Shown: one piece after another, positions 45,382-53,398 of the stretch
How positions within the stretch are numbered: position 1 is the stretch's first letter
How the letters are laid out: the number at the start of each line of letters is the position of its first letter
Assembly: GCF_029233945.1 (NCBI RefSeq)
Contig: NZ_JARGOQ010000002.1
Coordinates: forward strand, 17,863-81,862
DNA from: Sneathiella sp.
GTDB taxonomy: Bacteria; Pseudomonadota; Alphaproteobacteria; Sneathiellales; Sneathiellaceae
DNA: 64,000 nucleotides
Direction of reading: 5' to 3'
The notes under the pieces: model-generated
What the model saw: the letters and a program-made list of their open reading frames with translations, nothing else
What the model was told of the DNA's origin: nothing
Database searches by the model: none
Position numbers and translations under genes: made by a program

Positions 45382-46265
45382 GACTTCCGGATCATATTGA
45401 CTATGCCGGAAAAGTCAGCCGTTTTCCCCTCACCCGAGACATAACTCTCATAGAGATCCATCGCCGCCTTGCCAAGCTCGGTTGAAGCCCCAAATCCCTC
45501 CGCCGCTTCCTGACTGAGATGGAGGTCCTTCAGCATATTCTCTGCCGAAAACCCGGGCTTGTAGCCATTATTCGCCGGGCTAGTCGGTACCGGCCCCGGG
45601 ACAGGACAGTATGTCGTAAGCGACCAGCACTGGCCCGATGCCGTTGAGACAATATCAAACATAGTCTGATGCTCCAGCCCGAGCTTTTCTGCGAGCACGA
45701 ATGCCTCACAAACGCCGACCATTGAAATTCCGAGGATCATGTTGTTGCAGATCTTCGCCGCCTGCCCGTTCCCCGGCCCGCCGGTATGCACGATATTTGC
45801 GCCCATAGCCTCAAGGATGGGCTTTGCCGCTTCAAACGCGCCTTTGCTGCCACCGACCATAAAGGTCAGTGTTCCTGCGGCTGCGCCACCAACACCGCCG
45901 CTCACCGGGGCATCAACCATCATCATGCCGCCTGCTGACGCTTCTTTCTCAACGTCCCGGGCGGTTGCCACGTCGATAGTGGAACAATCAATAAAAAGAG
46001 TTCCCGGGTCCGCCGCAACGAGCAGCCCATCCGCCCCTAGATAAACCGCCCGGACGTGATCGCCCTTCGGCAGCATGCTGACAACAATGCCAACTCCACT
46101 AGCAGCGGCAGAGGCACTGTCCGAAGCTTCCGCGCCTTCCTTAACGCAGGCGGCAACGGCATCCGCAGACAAATCAAAAACTTTTACCGAGTGTCCGGCT
46201 TTCAGGAGGTTAAGGGCCATCGGCCCGCCCATGTTACCAACACCCACGAATCCAATTCTGGCCAT
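45378..46265 (-). CDS. mmsB: 3-hydroxyisobutyrate dehydrogenase
   Basis: 295 residues. The N-terminal Rossmann fold has IGFVGVGNMGGPMALNLLKAGHSVKVFD. The substrate motif DAPVSGGVGGAAAGTLTFMVGG, the catalytic-lysine helix GNGQAAKICNNMILGISM and the late WSLTTYCPVPGPVPTSPANNGYKPGFSAENMLKDL are the specific 3-hydroxyisobutyrate dehydrogenase pattern. It oxidises 3-hydroxyisobutyrate to methylmalonate semialdehyde with NAD+ in valine breakdown. mmsA lies immediately upstream on the same strand. Confidence 0.94.
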   Translation of the reverse strand: MARIGFVGVGNMGGPMALNLLKAGHSVKVFDLSADAVAACVKEGAEASDSASAAASGVGIVVSMLPKGDHVRAVYLGADGLLVAADPGTLFIDCSTIDVATARDVEKEASAGGMMMVDAPVSGGVGGAAAGTLTFMVGGSKGAFEAAKPILEAMGANIVHTGGPGNGQAAKICNNMILGISMVGVCEAFVLAEKLGLEHQTMFDIVSTASGQCWSLTTYCPVPGPVPTSPANNGYKPGFSAENMLKDLHLSQEAAEGFGASTELGKAAMDLYESYVSGEGKTADFSGIVNMIRKS

Positions 46266-46285
46266 AATATTTCCCCGTTTTGTTA

Positions 46286-46315
46286 GCGCGGAGCCCGAAG
46301 GCCCCGCGTTTTATT
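46286..46315 (+). terminator. Hairpin with T run between mmsB and mmsA
   Basis: GCGGAGCC-CGAA-GGCCCCGC forms an 8-9 bp stem (one G-U) with a tetraloop. The T run (GTTTTATT) follows on the plus strand, opposite to the mmsA-mmsB direction, so it would end an antisense or rightward transcript. On the minus strand it may only be a processing or attenuation stem. Confidence 0.4.
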
Positions 46316-46321
46316 CAGCTT

Positions 46322-47815
46322 TTATTTATGCGTCGGCATGATGAACTCGGCACCCGCCTTGATGCTATCGGGCCAACGTGAGGTAACCGTCTTCACCTTG
46401 GTATAGAACCGCACGCCTTCAGGTCCATGCTGGTTGTGATCACCGAAAGCGGAATTCTTCCAGCCACCAAAACTGTGGAAAGCCAGCGGAACCGGGATCG
46501 GCACATTCACGCCAACCATGCCGATTTCAACATTGTTGGAAAAGGCACGGGCGACATCGCCGTTTCGCGTGAAGATCGATGTCCCATTCCCAAACTCATG
46601 CTTATCGACCATCTCAATGGCGTCATTGAAAGTGGGCGCGCGCACGACGGACAGGACCGGCCCGAAGATTTCTTCTTTATAAATGCGCATTTCGGTCTGG
46701 ACATTGTCGAAAAGGCACCCGCCCATATAGAAGCCGTTTTCATACCCTTGAAGCGAGAGATCCCGGCCATCAACGACCAGATCAGCACCTTCTTCAATCC
46801 CGAGATCGACATAGCCTTTGACTTTTTCAAGATGCTCTTTCGTGACCAAAGGACCCATGTCCCCGTCAGCCGCACTCGGCCCGACTTTCAGACCGCGCAC
46901 CTTCGGTGCCAACTTCTCGATCAACTCATCACCGGCATCGCCAACGGCAACAGCAACGGAGATTGCCATGCAGCGCTCCCCGGCGGAGCCATAACCCGCA
47001 CCGATCAGCGCATCCACGGCCTTGTCCATATCCGCATCCGGCATCACCAGCATATGGTTCTTGGCACCGCCCATGGCCTGTACACGTTTTCCAGCCGCGG
47101 CGGCACGGGAGTAGACATATTTCGCGATCGGTGTGGAGCCCACGAAGCTTATCGCCTTCACCCGAGGATCATCAAGAAGGGTATCCACTGCAAGCTTGTC
47201 GCCGTTGACAACATTCAGCACACCTTTGGGTGCGCCGGCCTCAAGCATCAGCTCCCCAAGCCGCATCGGCAGAGACGGGTCTTTTTCCGACGGTTTCAGA
47301 ATAAATGTATTTCCGCAGGCAATGGCGACGGCAAACATCCACATCGGCACCATGGCCGGGAAGTTAAACGGCGTGATGCCGGCAACGACACCCAGCGGCT
47401 TACGCATGGAATACATATCAATGCCGGACGAGACATTGTCGGAGAACTCGCCTTTCAGAAGGTGCGGAATACCACAGGCAAATTCAACAACCTCAAGGCC
47501 GCGAATAATCGAGCCCTTGGCGTCGGAATGGACCTTGCCATGCTCACTCGCGAGCAATGCGGCCAATTCTTCAATATTGTCTTCGACCAGCTGTTTGAAT
47601 TTGAACATGACCCGCGCGCGGGTAATCGGTGACGTGTCCGCCCAGCCAGGAAAAGCCGCTAGGCTGTTTGCAATCGTATCGCCAATTTCAGCTTCCGTCG
47701 CGAGGTGAACATCTGCCATATGTTCACCAGTGCTTGGATTGTAAACCGGGCTGAACCGTCCGGACGTCCCGGCCACATACTGACCGCCGATATAATGCTT
47801 CAACTGTTCTGTCAT
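46322..47815 (-). CDS. mmsA: Methylmalonate-semialdehyde dehydrogenase (CoA-acylating)
   Basis: 497 residues from ATG 47815 (GGGAG is 8 bases upstream; the track's TTG at 47830 overlaps that site). Aldehyde dehydrogenase motifs: GVVAGITPFNFPAMVPMWMFAVAIACGNTFILKPSE, FVGSTPIAKYVYSRAAAAGKRVQAMGGAKNHMLVMPDAD and the catalytic cysteine in GERCMAIS. The MMSDH-specific sequence VNVPIPVPLAFHSFGGWKNSAFGDHNQHG is present. It converts methylmalonate semialdehyde to propionyl-CoA. First gene of the cluster, divergent from a LysR regulator. Confidence 0.96.
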   Translation of the reverse strand: MTEQLKHYIGGQYVAGTSGRFSPVYNPSTGEHMADVHLATEAEIGDTIANSLAAFPGWADTSPITRARVMFKFKQLVEDNIEELAALLASEHGKVHSDAKGSIIRGLEVVEFACGIPHLLKGEFSDNVSSGIDMYSMRKPLGVVAGITPFNFPAMVPMWMFAVAIACGNTFILKPSEKDPSLPMRLGELMLEAGAPKGVLNVVNGDKLAVDTLLDDPRVKAISFVGSTPIAKYVYSRAAAAGKRVQAMGGAKNHMLVMPDADMDKAVDALIGAGYGSAGERCMAISVAVAVGDAGDELIEKLAPKVRGLKVGPSAADGDMGPLVTKEHLEKVKGYVDLGIEEGADLVVDGRDLSLQGYENGFYMGGCLFDNVQTEMRIYKEEIFGPVLSVVRAPTFNDAIEMVDKHEFGNGTSIFTRNGDVARAFSNNVEIGMVGVNVPIPVPLAFHSFGGWKNSAFGDHNQHGPEGVRFYTKVKTVTSRWPDSIKAGAEFIMPTHK

Positions 47816-47851
47816 CCTATTTTCTCCCAATGAGCGCTTATTTCACGCCAC

Positions 47852-47915
47852 TTTACATAGGTAAAATTGCAAAGTAATTAGATAAGAACGCACATTCCCT
47901 GTGTAAAATTACACA
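47852..47915. promoter_or_regulatory. Probable LysR operator region between mmsA and the LysR gene
   Basis: The region holds TTTAC-ATAG-GTAAA (47852-47865) and the perfect inverted repeat TGTGTAA-AA-TTACACA (47900-47915). The string GTAAAATT appears in both, 42 bases apart (about four helical turns). The arrangement suits a LysR-type dimer-of-dimers acting on both divergent genes. Confidence 0.5.
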
Positions 47916-47928
47916 TGAGGTATTTCTT

Positions 47929-48825
47929 ATTTTTGACTGGAACGACATTCGTTTCTTTCTGGAGCTTAGCCGTAAAGGCCGCCTGACGGAAGTGGCTAAA
48001 GCACTCAAGGTAGATCATACCACTGTGGGTCGCCGGGTTCTCGCCTTGGAAGAAAAGCTGGACGCCAAATTGTTCGAGGCGACATCACGCGGATTTGTCC
48101 TGACCCAAGCGGGAGAGAGACTACTCCCGTTGGCGGAACAGATGGAGACTGCCTCCGCCTCTGTGCAGGATACGGTCGGGGGCGAAAACCAGACCCTGAC
48201 AGGGACAGTGCGCCTCGGCGTGCCGGAAGGATTTGGTAGCCAGTTTCTGTCGCAAGAGCTCGCCGCATTTCAGAAACGGCACCCAGAAATAGAGCTTGAA
48301 TTCGTCGCTAATGATCGTTTTGTCAGCCTTTCAAAGCGGGAGGCGGACCTTTCCATCACCCTCGGCCGCCCGAAATCCGGTCGTCTTATTTCCAGGAAGC
48401 TGACGGATTACCGGCTCCGGCTCTATGCCACAAAGAGCTACCTTGAAAATCATTGGCCAATCAATACGCGGGAAGATTTGCGCCATCACAACTTCATTTC
48501 TTATATCGAGGAACTGGTGCCGGACCCGCAACTTCTCTACTTGAGTGAGGTTATCGGAAACCCAAATGTCAGCCTTAAAAGCTCAAGCATTGTTTTTCAG
48601 TTTCAGGCAACCCTTGCCGGTGCCGGGATCAGTATCCTGCATTGCTTCGCCGTCGATGAATATCCTGAGCTCATTCCCATACTCCCTGATGAGATAAGCA
48701 TCGAACGAAGTTACTGGCTGAATACTCCCGAGGATATTCATGACCTTGCCCGCATCAAAGCCGTCAGCGATTTCCTGAGTGATGTTGTCGAGCAGCGCCG
48801 GGAAAAACTGATGGGCGAGAGCTAA
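47929..48825 (+). CDS. LysR-family transcriptional regulator (probable ATT start)
   Basis: 298 residues if translation starts at ATT 47929. The frame upstream of the track's GTG at 47992 encodes the expected LysR N terminus FDWNDIRFFLELSRKGRLTEVAKALKVDHTTVGRRVLALEEKL, so the track start cuts through the helix-turn-helix. No ATG, GTG or TTG is in frame; GAGG lies 8 bases before the ATT. The C-terminal effector domain contains GTVRLGVPEGFGSQFLSQELAAFQKRHPEIELEFV. It likely controls the divergent mmsA cluster; the inducer is unknown. The relation VDHTTVGRRV is typical of a large proteobacterial LysR subgroup. Confidence 0.88.
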   Translation: MFDWNDIRFFLELSRKGRLTEVAKALKVDHTTVGRRVLALEEKLDAKLFEATSRGFVLTQAGERLLPLAEQMETASASVQDTVGGENQTLTGTVRLGVPEGFGSQFLSQELAAFQKRHPEIELEFVANDRFVSLSKREADLSITLGRPKSGRLISRKLTDYRLRLYATKSYLENHWPINTREDLRHHNFISYIEELVPDPQLLYLSEVIGNPNVSLKSSSIVFQFQATLAGAGISILHCFAVDEYPELIPILPDEISIERSYWLNTPEDIHDLARIKAVSDFLSDVVEQRREKLMGES

Positions 48826-48955
48826 TCAACATATTTCTTCCCATCAGCGCCGCGTTGTATCATGCTACTGATAGTTCGATCCGGAGCGAAGCAATAACCA
48901 GAATATAAATCTATCCTTCTGGCCGTAGTCAACGCACATAACAAAGGCCAGTCTC

Positions 48956-49849
48956 ATTTCCACATTACCCGTCAATCGAACGAGAGAATATCTCCTGCTT
49001 ATCCTCCTCGCGAGCCTTTGGGGATCCTCCTATCTGCTTATCCGCATCGGCGTCGAGACAATTCCGCCAGCCTCTCTCGTAGCGCTTCGGGTATCAGTCG
49101 CGGCACTTGTCCTGCTGGTCGTTATCTGGCGACAGGGATATCGGCTGCCTAAAGATATGCCGACATGGCGGAATTTTGCGATCCAGTCTTTCTTCAACAG
49201 CTTCGGTGCCTGGACGCTTCTCGCCTGGGGCCAACAATATGTCGAGAGCGGACTAGCCTCAGTGCTGAATTCGACATCACCGATTTTCGTCTTTCTGCTG
49301 ACCTGGATCATCACGCGGCATGAGACAGTAACGGCACGAAAGATTGCAGGCGCCTTTATCGGGCTTGCGGGCGTGATCCTGATCATCGGCGTCGATGCCC
49401 TGCAAAGCCTCGGGCAGCAGGTTATCGCCCAACTCGCGATCCTCGCAAGCGCCATGCTGTATGGCTATGCGGCGATCAATGGTCGGAAGTTCGCCGCCCT
49501 TCCGCCGACCGTTACGGCGGCGGGCGTCATGATCTCGGCATCGCTGGTCCTTATTCCGGCGAGCTTGATCATTGATCAACCCTGGACACTTTCTCCCTCC
49601 ATTGAATCCCTCACCGCTGTTGTCATCCTCGGCACCTTCGGAACGGCGCTTGCTTTGCTCCTTTATTTCCGGCTGATCAATACCTTGGGGTCTCTTGGCA
49701 CTGCGAGCCAAAGCTACTTGCGAATGGGTATTGGGGTGATGCTGGGCATCGTCATCCTGGGAGAGCAGTTTTCCCTGATCGTCGGATTGGGATTGGCAAC
49801 GGCCATCCTCGGCGTCGCCCTTATCAACATACCATCCAAATCACGCTAG
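48956..49849 (+). CDS. DMT superfamily (EamA) transporter (probable ATT start)
   Basis: 297 residues if started at ATT 48956. The track start (49157) removes the first two membrane segments. Upstream codons read VNRTREYLLLILLASLWGSSYLLIRIGVETIPPASLVALRVSVAAL, a perfect EamA beginning. The frame is closed by a TAG at 48926, and only ATA/ATT codons lie between; AAAGG precedes the ATT by 8 bases. About ten membrane segments in two EamA repeats are visible. It ends four bases into the convergent mobA. Substrate unknown. Confidence 0.85.
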   Translation: MSTLPVNRTREYLLLILLASLWGSSYLLIRIGVETIPPASLVALRVSVAALVLLVVIWRQGYRLPKDMPTWRNFAIQSFFNSFGAWTLLAWGQQYVESGLASVLNSTSPIFVFLLTWIITRHETVTARKIAGAFIGLAGVILIIGVDALQSLGQQVIAQLAILASAMLYGYAAINGRKFAALPPTVTAAGVMISASLVLIPASLIIDQPWTLSPSIESLTAVVILGTFGTALALLLYFRLINTLGSLGTASQSYLRMGIGVMLGIVILGEQFSLIVGLGLATAILGVALINIPSKSR

Positions 49850-50475
49850 GTGGGAGAGTGGGACAATCGGCGTTCTGCTTCTGCGAGATCTTCCGGACGA
49901 TTGATATTGAAGAACGGATCGCCTTCATCCTCGCCCCAGATAACTTCACTTCGCGGATAGCGGTCCGCAAACACAAGAATTTTACGGAGGTCTTCCTCAA
50001 CCAGCGCAGACCTCAGATCGACGGCAAGGGCGAGGGGCCAGAGCGCGACAACAGGATGCACCCTCCCGACCGAATTCGCCATAACAATTTTATTGGTAGT
50101 ACTCCTGATTTCAGATGCCAGGCGCTCGACAAGGTCTGCGGGAATAAAGGGTGCATCTGTTGGCACACTTAGCATGTGAGTTGAGTCAACGTTCTTCTTA
50201 TTAAAATATTCAATACCGGTTAATACCCCCGCGAGAGGCCCCGCAAATCCGGACACACTGTCCTTTATGACGGGAATATCCGACGGAATATCCTCCCCTG
50301 CTTCCATATTCATATTCAGCACAAACTCACTGACCTGCGGACGGAGGGTGTCGATACTATGCAGGAGCAGTGTCTTGCCGCCCAGCCTTTCAAGAAACTT
50401 TGCCCCGCCGCCCATCCGCCGCGACCGCCCGCCCGCCAACAAGAGGCAGGGAAATTTCTGCGCGCGCCCCGTCAT
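49846..50475 (-). CDS. mobA: Molybdenum cofactor guanylyltransferase MobA
   Basis: 209 residues from ATG 50475, which overlaps the fdhD stop by ATGA; the track's longer frame runs through fdhD and is rejected. The N-terminal nucleotide-binding signature CLLLAGGRSRRMGGGAKFLERLGGKTLL, the later SVPTDAPFIPADLVERL and HPVVALWP motifs identify MobA. It attaches GMP to Mo-molybdopterin, giving the MGD cofactor needed by the formate dehydrogenase upstream in this window. Confidence 0.93.
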   Translation of the reverse strand: MTGRAQKFPCLLLAGGRSRRMGGGAKFLERLGGKTLLLHSIDTLRPQVSEFVLNMNMEAGEDIPSDIPVIKDSVSGFAGPLAGVLTGIEYFNKKNVDSTHMLSVPTDAPFIPADLVERLASEIRSTTNKIVMANSVGRVHPVVALWPLALAVDLRSALVEEDLRKILVFADRYPRSEVIWGEDEGDPFFNINRPEDLAEAERRLSHSPT

Positions 50476-51338
50476 CGTGCGGCCTTTCGTTGGTGCTTGC
50501 TGGATTCTTCCGGTACGGTTGCTGGGTCTATGTCGAAAACCAACCGGTCTGCGCCCGACAGGCAAACGAACCGCTTGCCCTTTGCCCGTCCGATCAGGGT
50601 CAGGTTGGCTTGACGGGCAAGGTCGACGCCCCAGGCCGTAAAGCCCGACCGGGAAATGACAATCGGAATTTGCATCTGGACCGTTTTGATCACCATCTCG
50701 GACGTCAGCCGCCCCGTCGTATAGAAAATCTTGGCCTTGGGAGAGATGCCCTGCCGCCACATATATCCAGCGATCTTATCGATGGCATTATGCCGCCCCA
50801 CATCCTCCATATAGATCAGCGGGCGGTCCTCTTCGCAGAGGACACAGCCGTGAATGGCGCCGGTTTCCAGATAGAGGGAGGGTTGCTGATTTATCTTGCG
50901 GGATAAAGAATAGATCCAGGAGGTTTTGAGCATAACCTCCGGATCAAGGATGATATCCTCAAACTTCTCCATGACATCACCAAAAACGGTGCCTTGCGCG
51001 CAGCCGGAAGTTTGGGTTTTCTTCTTTAACTTTTCTTCGAAGTCCGTCTCCCGGTCGGTGCGGACCACGACAACGCCAAGGTCATCGTCATAGTCAATGC
51101 CCGTTACCTCATCATCCGCCTGCAACATGTTCTGGTTCAGTAAATATCCAAGGGCGAGATAGTCCGGATAGTCACCAATGGTCATCATCGTGACGATCTC
51201 CTGACCATTCAGAAACAGCGTAAGCGGCTTCTCAACGACGACAGGCAGGTGAACCGCCGCGCCATTCTGGTCGACACCTTGCAAATTTTCGCTCAAGCCC
51301 GGAGCATCAGGGTCCGGAGTGACCGTGAATTCCTTCAT
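50472..51338 (-). CDS. fdhD: Formate dehydrogenase sulfurtransferase FdhD
   Basis: 288 residues. VVVEKPLTLFLNGQEIVTMMTIGDYPDYLALGYLLNQNML starts the FdhD domain; a cysteine loop TSGCAQGT, the GAIHGCVLCEEDRPLIYMEDVGRHNAIDKIAGYM core and TGRLTSEMVIKTVQMQIPIVISRSGFTAWGVDLA follow. FdhD passes sulfur from the IscS desulfurase to the Mo centre of formate dehydrogenase. The loop has one cysteine where many homologues have CxxC. It is translationally coupled to mobA. Confidence 0.94.
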   Translation of the reverse strand: MKEFTVTPDPDAPGLSENLQGVDQNGAAVHLPVVVEKPLTLFLNGQEIVTMMTIGDYPDYLALGYLLNQNMLQADDEVTGIDYDDDLGVVVVRTDRETDFEEKLKKKTQTSGCAQGTVFGDVMEKFEDIILDPEVMLKTSWIYSLSRKINQQPSLYLETGAIHGCVLCEEDRPLIYMEDVGRHNAIDKIAGYMWRQGISPKAKIFYTTGRLTSEMVIKTVQMQIPIVISRSGFTAWGVDLARQANLTLIGRAKGKRFVCLSGADRLVFDIDPATVPEESSKHQRKAAR

Positions 51339-51464
51339 CCCGCGACGTTACCCTTACATTTCTTTGTAAATAAATTCGTGTTAAATTAGCAGTTTGGCAG
51401 GCAGTAATCGACCTGTTATTTCCGATTGCCGGAGCTTTCCGGTGGTGGATTGGAGATATATTTC

Positions 51465-52526
51465 ATGACGGCAGTATATTTGTCTGATGTTGACAAGGGC
51501 CGCGACAACAATCTGAACCTGATCAGAATGCTCGCTGCCGTCGGTGTACTGGTATCACACGCCTGGCCCATTTCAACGGGCAATATCGCCGAGCAGCCCC
51601 TCGCCGATGTTTTGCATGGGATTGACCTTGGAATTATCTGTGTTTCGATATTTTTCGCGATCTCTGGATATCTCATTGCACAGAGCTATGACCGTGATCC
51701 GAATCTTAAGCGGTTCTGGCTTTCGCGTGTGATGCGTATTTTTCCGGGGCTGCTTGTTGTTCTGCTCATCACGGCGTTGATATTGGCCCCGCTGATTACC
51801 GTCGCGAATGTTCAGGCGGTATGGCTGGCGGCACCGGAATATATCTTGCGCAATTTTACACTATTCTCGCTTGAACAGTATTTGCCGGGCGTGTTTAAAG
51901 GAAACCCCGTCGGCGGCTCAATCAACATTCCTCTCTGGACGTTGAGCCATGAACTGATTTGTTATTTCTTTGTGACGTTATTGGGAATAGCAGGGCTGCT
52001 AAAGTCCCCACGCCTGATGCTTCTGGCTTGGATTGCCTTTATTGCATCCTATGCCGCCATCATATTCTTCGAGCCGCAATCCCGCCTTGTTGCCCTTGCC
52101 AAGCTGGCATTTCCCTTCATGGTCGGTGTTATCCTTTTTGTGTGGCGCCAGAAAATTATTTTAAACTGGGGAATTGGCGGAGCGCTTATCATCCTGACGG
52201 CGCTCCTATACGACAGTGTGGTTTTCAGGGAAGTTTTCATGTTATCCCTTTCCTACATCATTTTTCTGCTGGCCTTTTTGCCGGTCGGAAAAATAAGGGG
52301 CTATAATCGCTTCGGGGATTACTCCTACGGCATCTATATATACGCCTTTCCCATTCAGCAACTCGTTGCCTATGCCGGCGTTACTAATCCGTTTCTCAAT
52401 ATCCTCTACGCACTTCCACTGGCCCTTATTTGCGCCATTGTTTCCTGGATGATCGTTGAAAAACCCTCTCTTGGCCTCGCCAGAAGATTCAAATTGCGGA
52501 GTCGCAGCCCCATTGCGACAAAATAG
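51465..52526 (+). CDS. Acyltransferase family 3 membrane protein (OafA/WecH-like)
   Basis: 353 residues from ATG 51465 (GGAG 9 bases upstream; the track's start at 51426 adds unrelated residues). About ten membrane segments are visible. The N-terminal DNNLNLIRMLAAVGVLVSHAWP contains the catalytic-type histidine, with FFAISGYLIAQSYDR and the RFWLSRVMRIFPGL arginine motif. Such enzymes O-acetylate or O-acylate surface sugars or exopolysaccharides. The acceptor is unknown. It is divergent from fdhD and apparently monocistronic. Confidence 0.9.
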   Translation: MTAVYLSDVDKGRDNNLNLIRMLAAVGVLVSHAWPISTGNIAEQPLADVLHGIDLGIICVSIFFAISGYLIAQSYDRDPNLKRFWLSRVMRIFPGLLVVLLITALILAPLITVANVQAVWLAAPEYILRNFTLFSLEQYLPGVFKGNPVGGSINIPLWTLSHELICYFFVTLLGIAGLLKSPRLMLLAWIAFIASYAAIIFFEPQSRLVALAKLAFPFMVGVILFVWRQKIILNWGIGGALIILTALLYDSVVFREVFMLSLSYIIFLLAFLPVGKIRGYNRFGDYSYGIYIYAFPIQQLVAYAGVTNPFLNILYALPLALICAIVSWMIVEKPSLGLARRFKLRSRSPIATK

Positions 52527-52616
52527 GTCTCCGCCCCCGTTTCAGGAGTGACATCGCCATTTTTATCGATATGGTGTTGCCTGAAATCGATCCCATCACG
52601 TCATCAGGAAGAAGTC

Positions 52617-53387
52617 ATGACACTTGACCGCCCGGCCCTCGTCCTGGCCATCACCAAAATCGCTCGGGAAGCAGGCGATAAGATCCTGACCATCTATGAG
52701 CAGGATTTTGACGTGAAGACAAAATCCGACGCATCGCCTGTAACAGAGGCCGATGTAGAGGCGGAAAAAATTATCCTCAAGGGGCTAACGGCACTGACAC
52801 CCGATATCCCCATTCTCGCAGAAGAGAGCGAGGCGGCGGGCAAGGTCCCGGACCTGTCAGGCGGCATCTTCTGGCTAGTCGACCCCCTTGATGGGACAAA
52901 GGAATTCATCCACAAACGCGGCGAGTTCACCGTCAACATCGCGCTTGTTGAACAGGGCCGCCCAACCATGGGCGTCATCCATATACCCGCGAAGAACAAA
53001 ACCTATTTTGCCGAAGGCCCTGGTAAGGTTTGGCGTCAGGACGAGGAGAATGAACCGGAGGCCATTGCCGCACGCCCGGCCCCGTCGGACGGCCTCACTA
53101 TTGTTGCAAGTCGATCTCACCGAACACCGGAGACCGATGAATATATCGCAAAATTCAAGGTGGCGGAGCTTATCTCGGCGGGCTCTTCCCTGAAGCTCTG
53201 TCTTCTGGCAGAAGGGAGAGCCGATCTTTATCCCCGGTTTGGCCGGACCATGGAATGGGATATCGGCGCGGGTCAGGCCATACTGGAGGCGGCGGGCGGC
53301 ACCGTAGAGACACTTGATGGCGCCCCCCTCACCTATGGAAAGGACGGCCATGACAACCCATTTTTTGTTGCCAAAGGCCGCCCCTAA
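52617..53387 (+). CDS. cysQ: 3'(2'),5'-bisphosphate nucleotidase CysQ
   Basis: 256 residues from ATG 52617 with AGGAAG upstream; the track's GTG at 52548 is not supported. The inositol-monophosphatase fold shows metal-binding residues in ILAEESE, WLVDPLDGTKEFIHKRGEFTVNIALVE and the late MEWDIGAGQAILEAAGG. It hydrolyses phosphoadenosine phosphate (PAP) from sulfate activation to AMP. It starts 90 bases after the acyltransferase gene. Confidence 0.94.
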   Translation: MTLDRPALVLAITKIAREAGDKILTIYEQDFDVKTKSDASPVTEADVEAEKIILKGLTALTPDIPILAEESEAAGKVPDLSGGIFWLVDPLDGTKEFIHKRGEFTVNIALVEQGRPTMGVIHIPAKNKTYFAEGPGKVWRQDEENEPEAIAARPAPSDGLTIVASRSHRTPETDEYIAKFKVAELISAGSSLKLCLLAEGRADLYPRFGRTMEWDIGAGQAILEAAGGTVETLDGAPLTYGKDGHDNPFFVAKGRP

Positions 53388-53398
53388 TTCACTCAAGC

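Noticed and set aside
46427-47632. 401-residue plus-strand ORF
   Set aside because: It is antisense to mmsA, a clear aldehyde dehydrogenase; the translated sequence is of the type produced by reading a coding strand backwards.
49846-50760. Long 304-residue form of MobA
   Set aside because: The first 95 residues run through fdhD in another frame; the true start at 50475 overlaps the fdhD stop by four bases.
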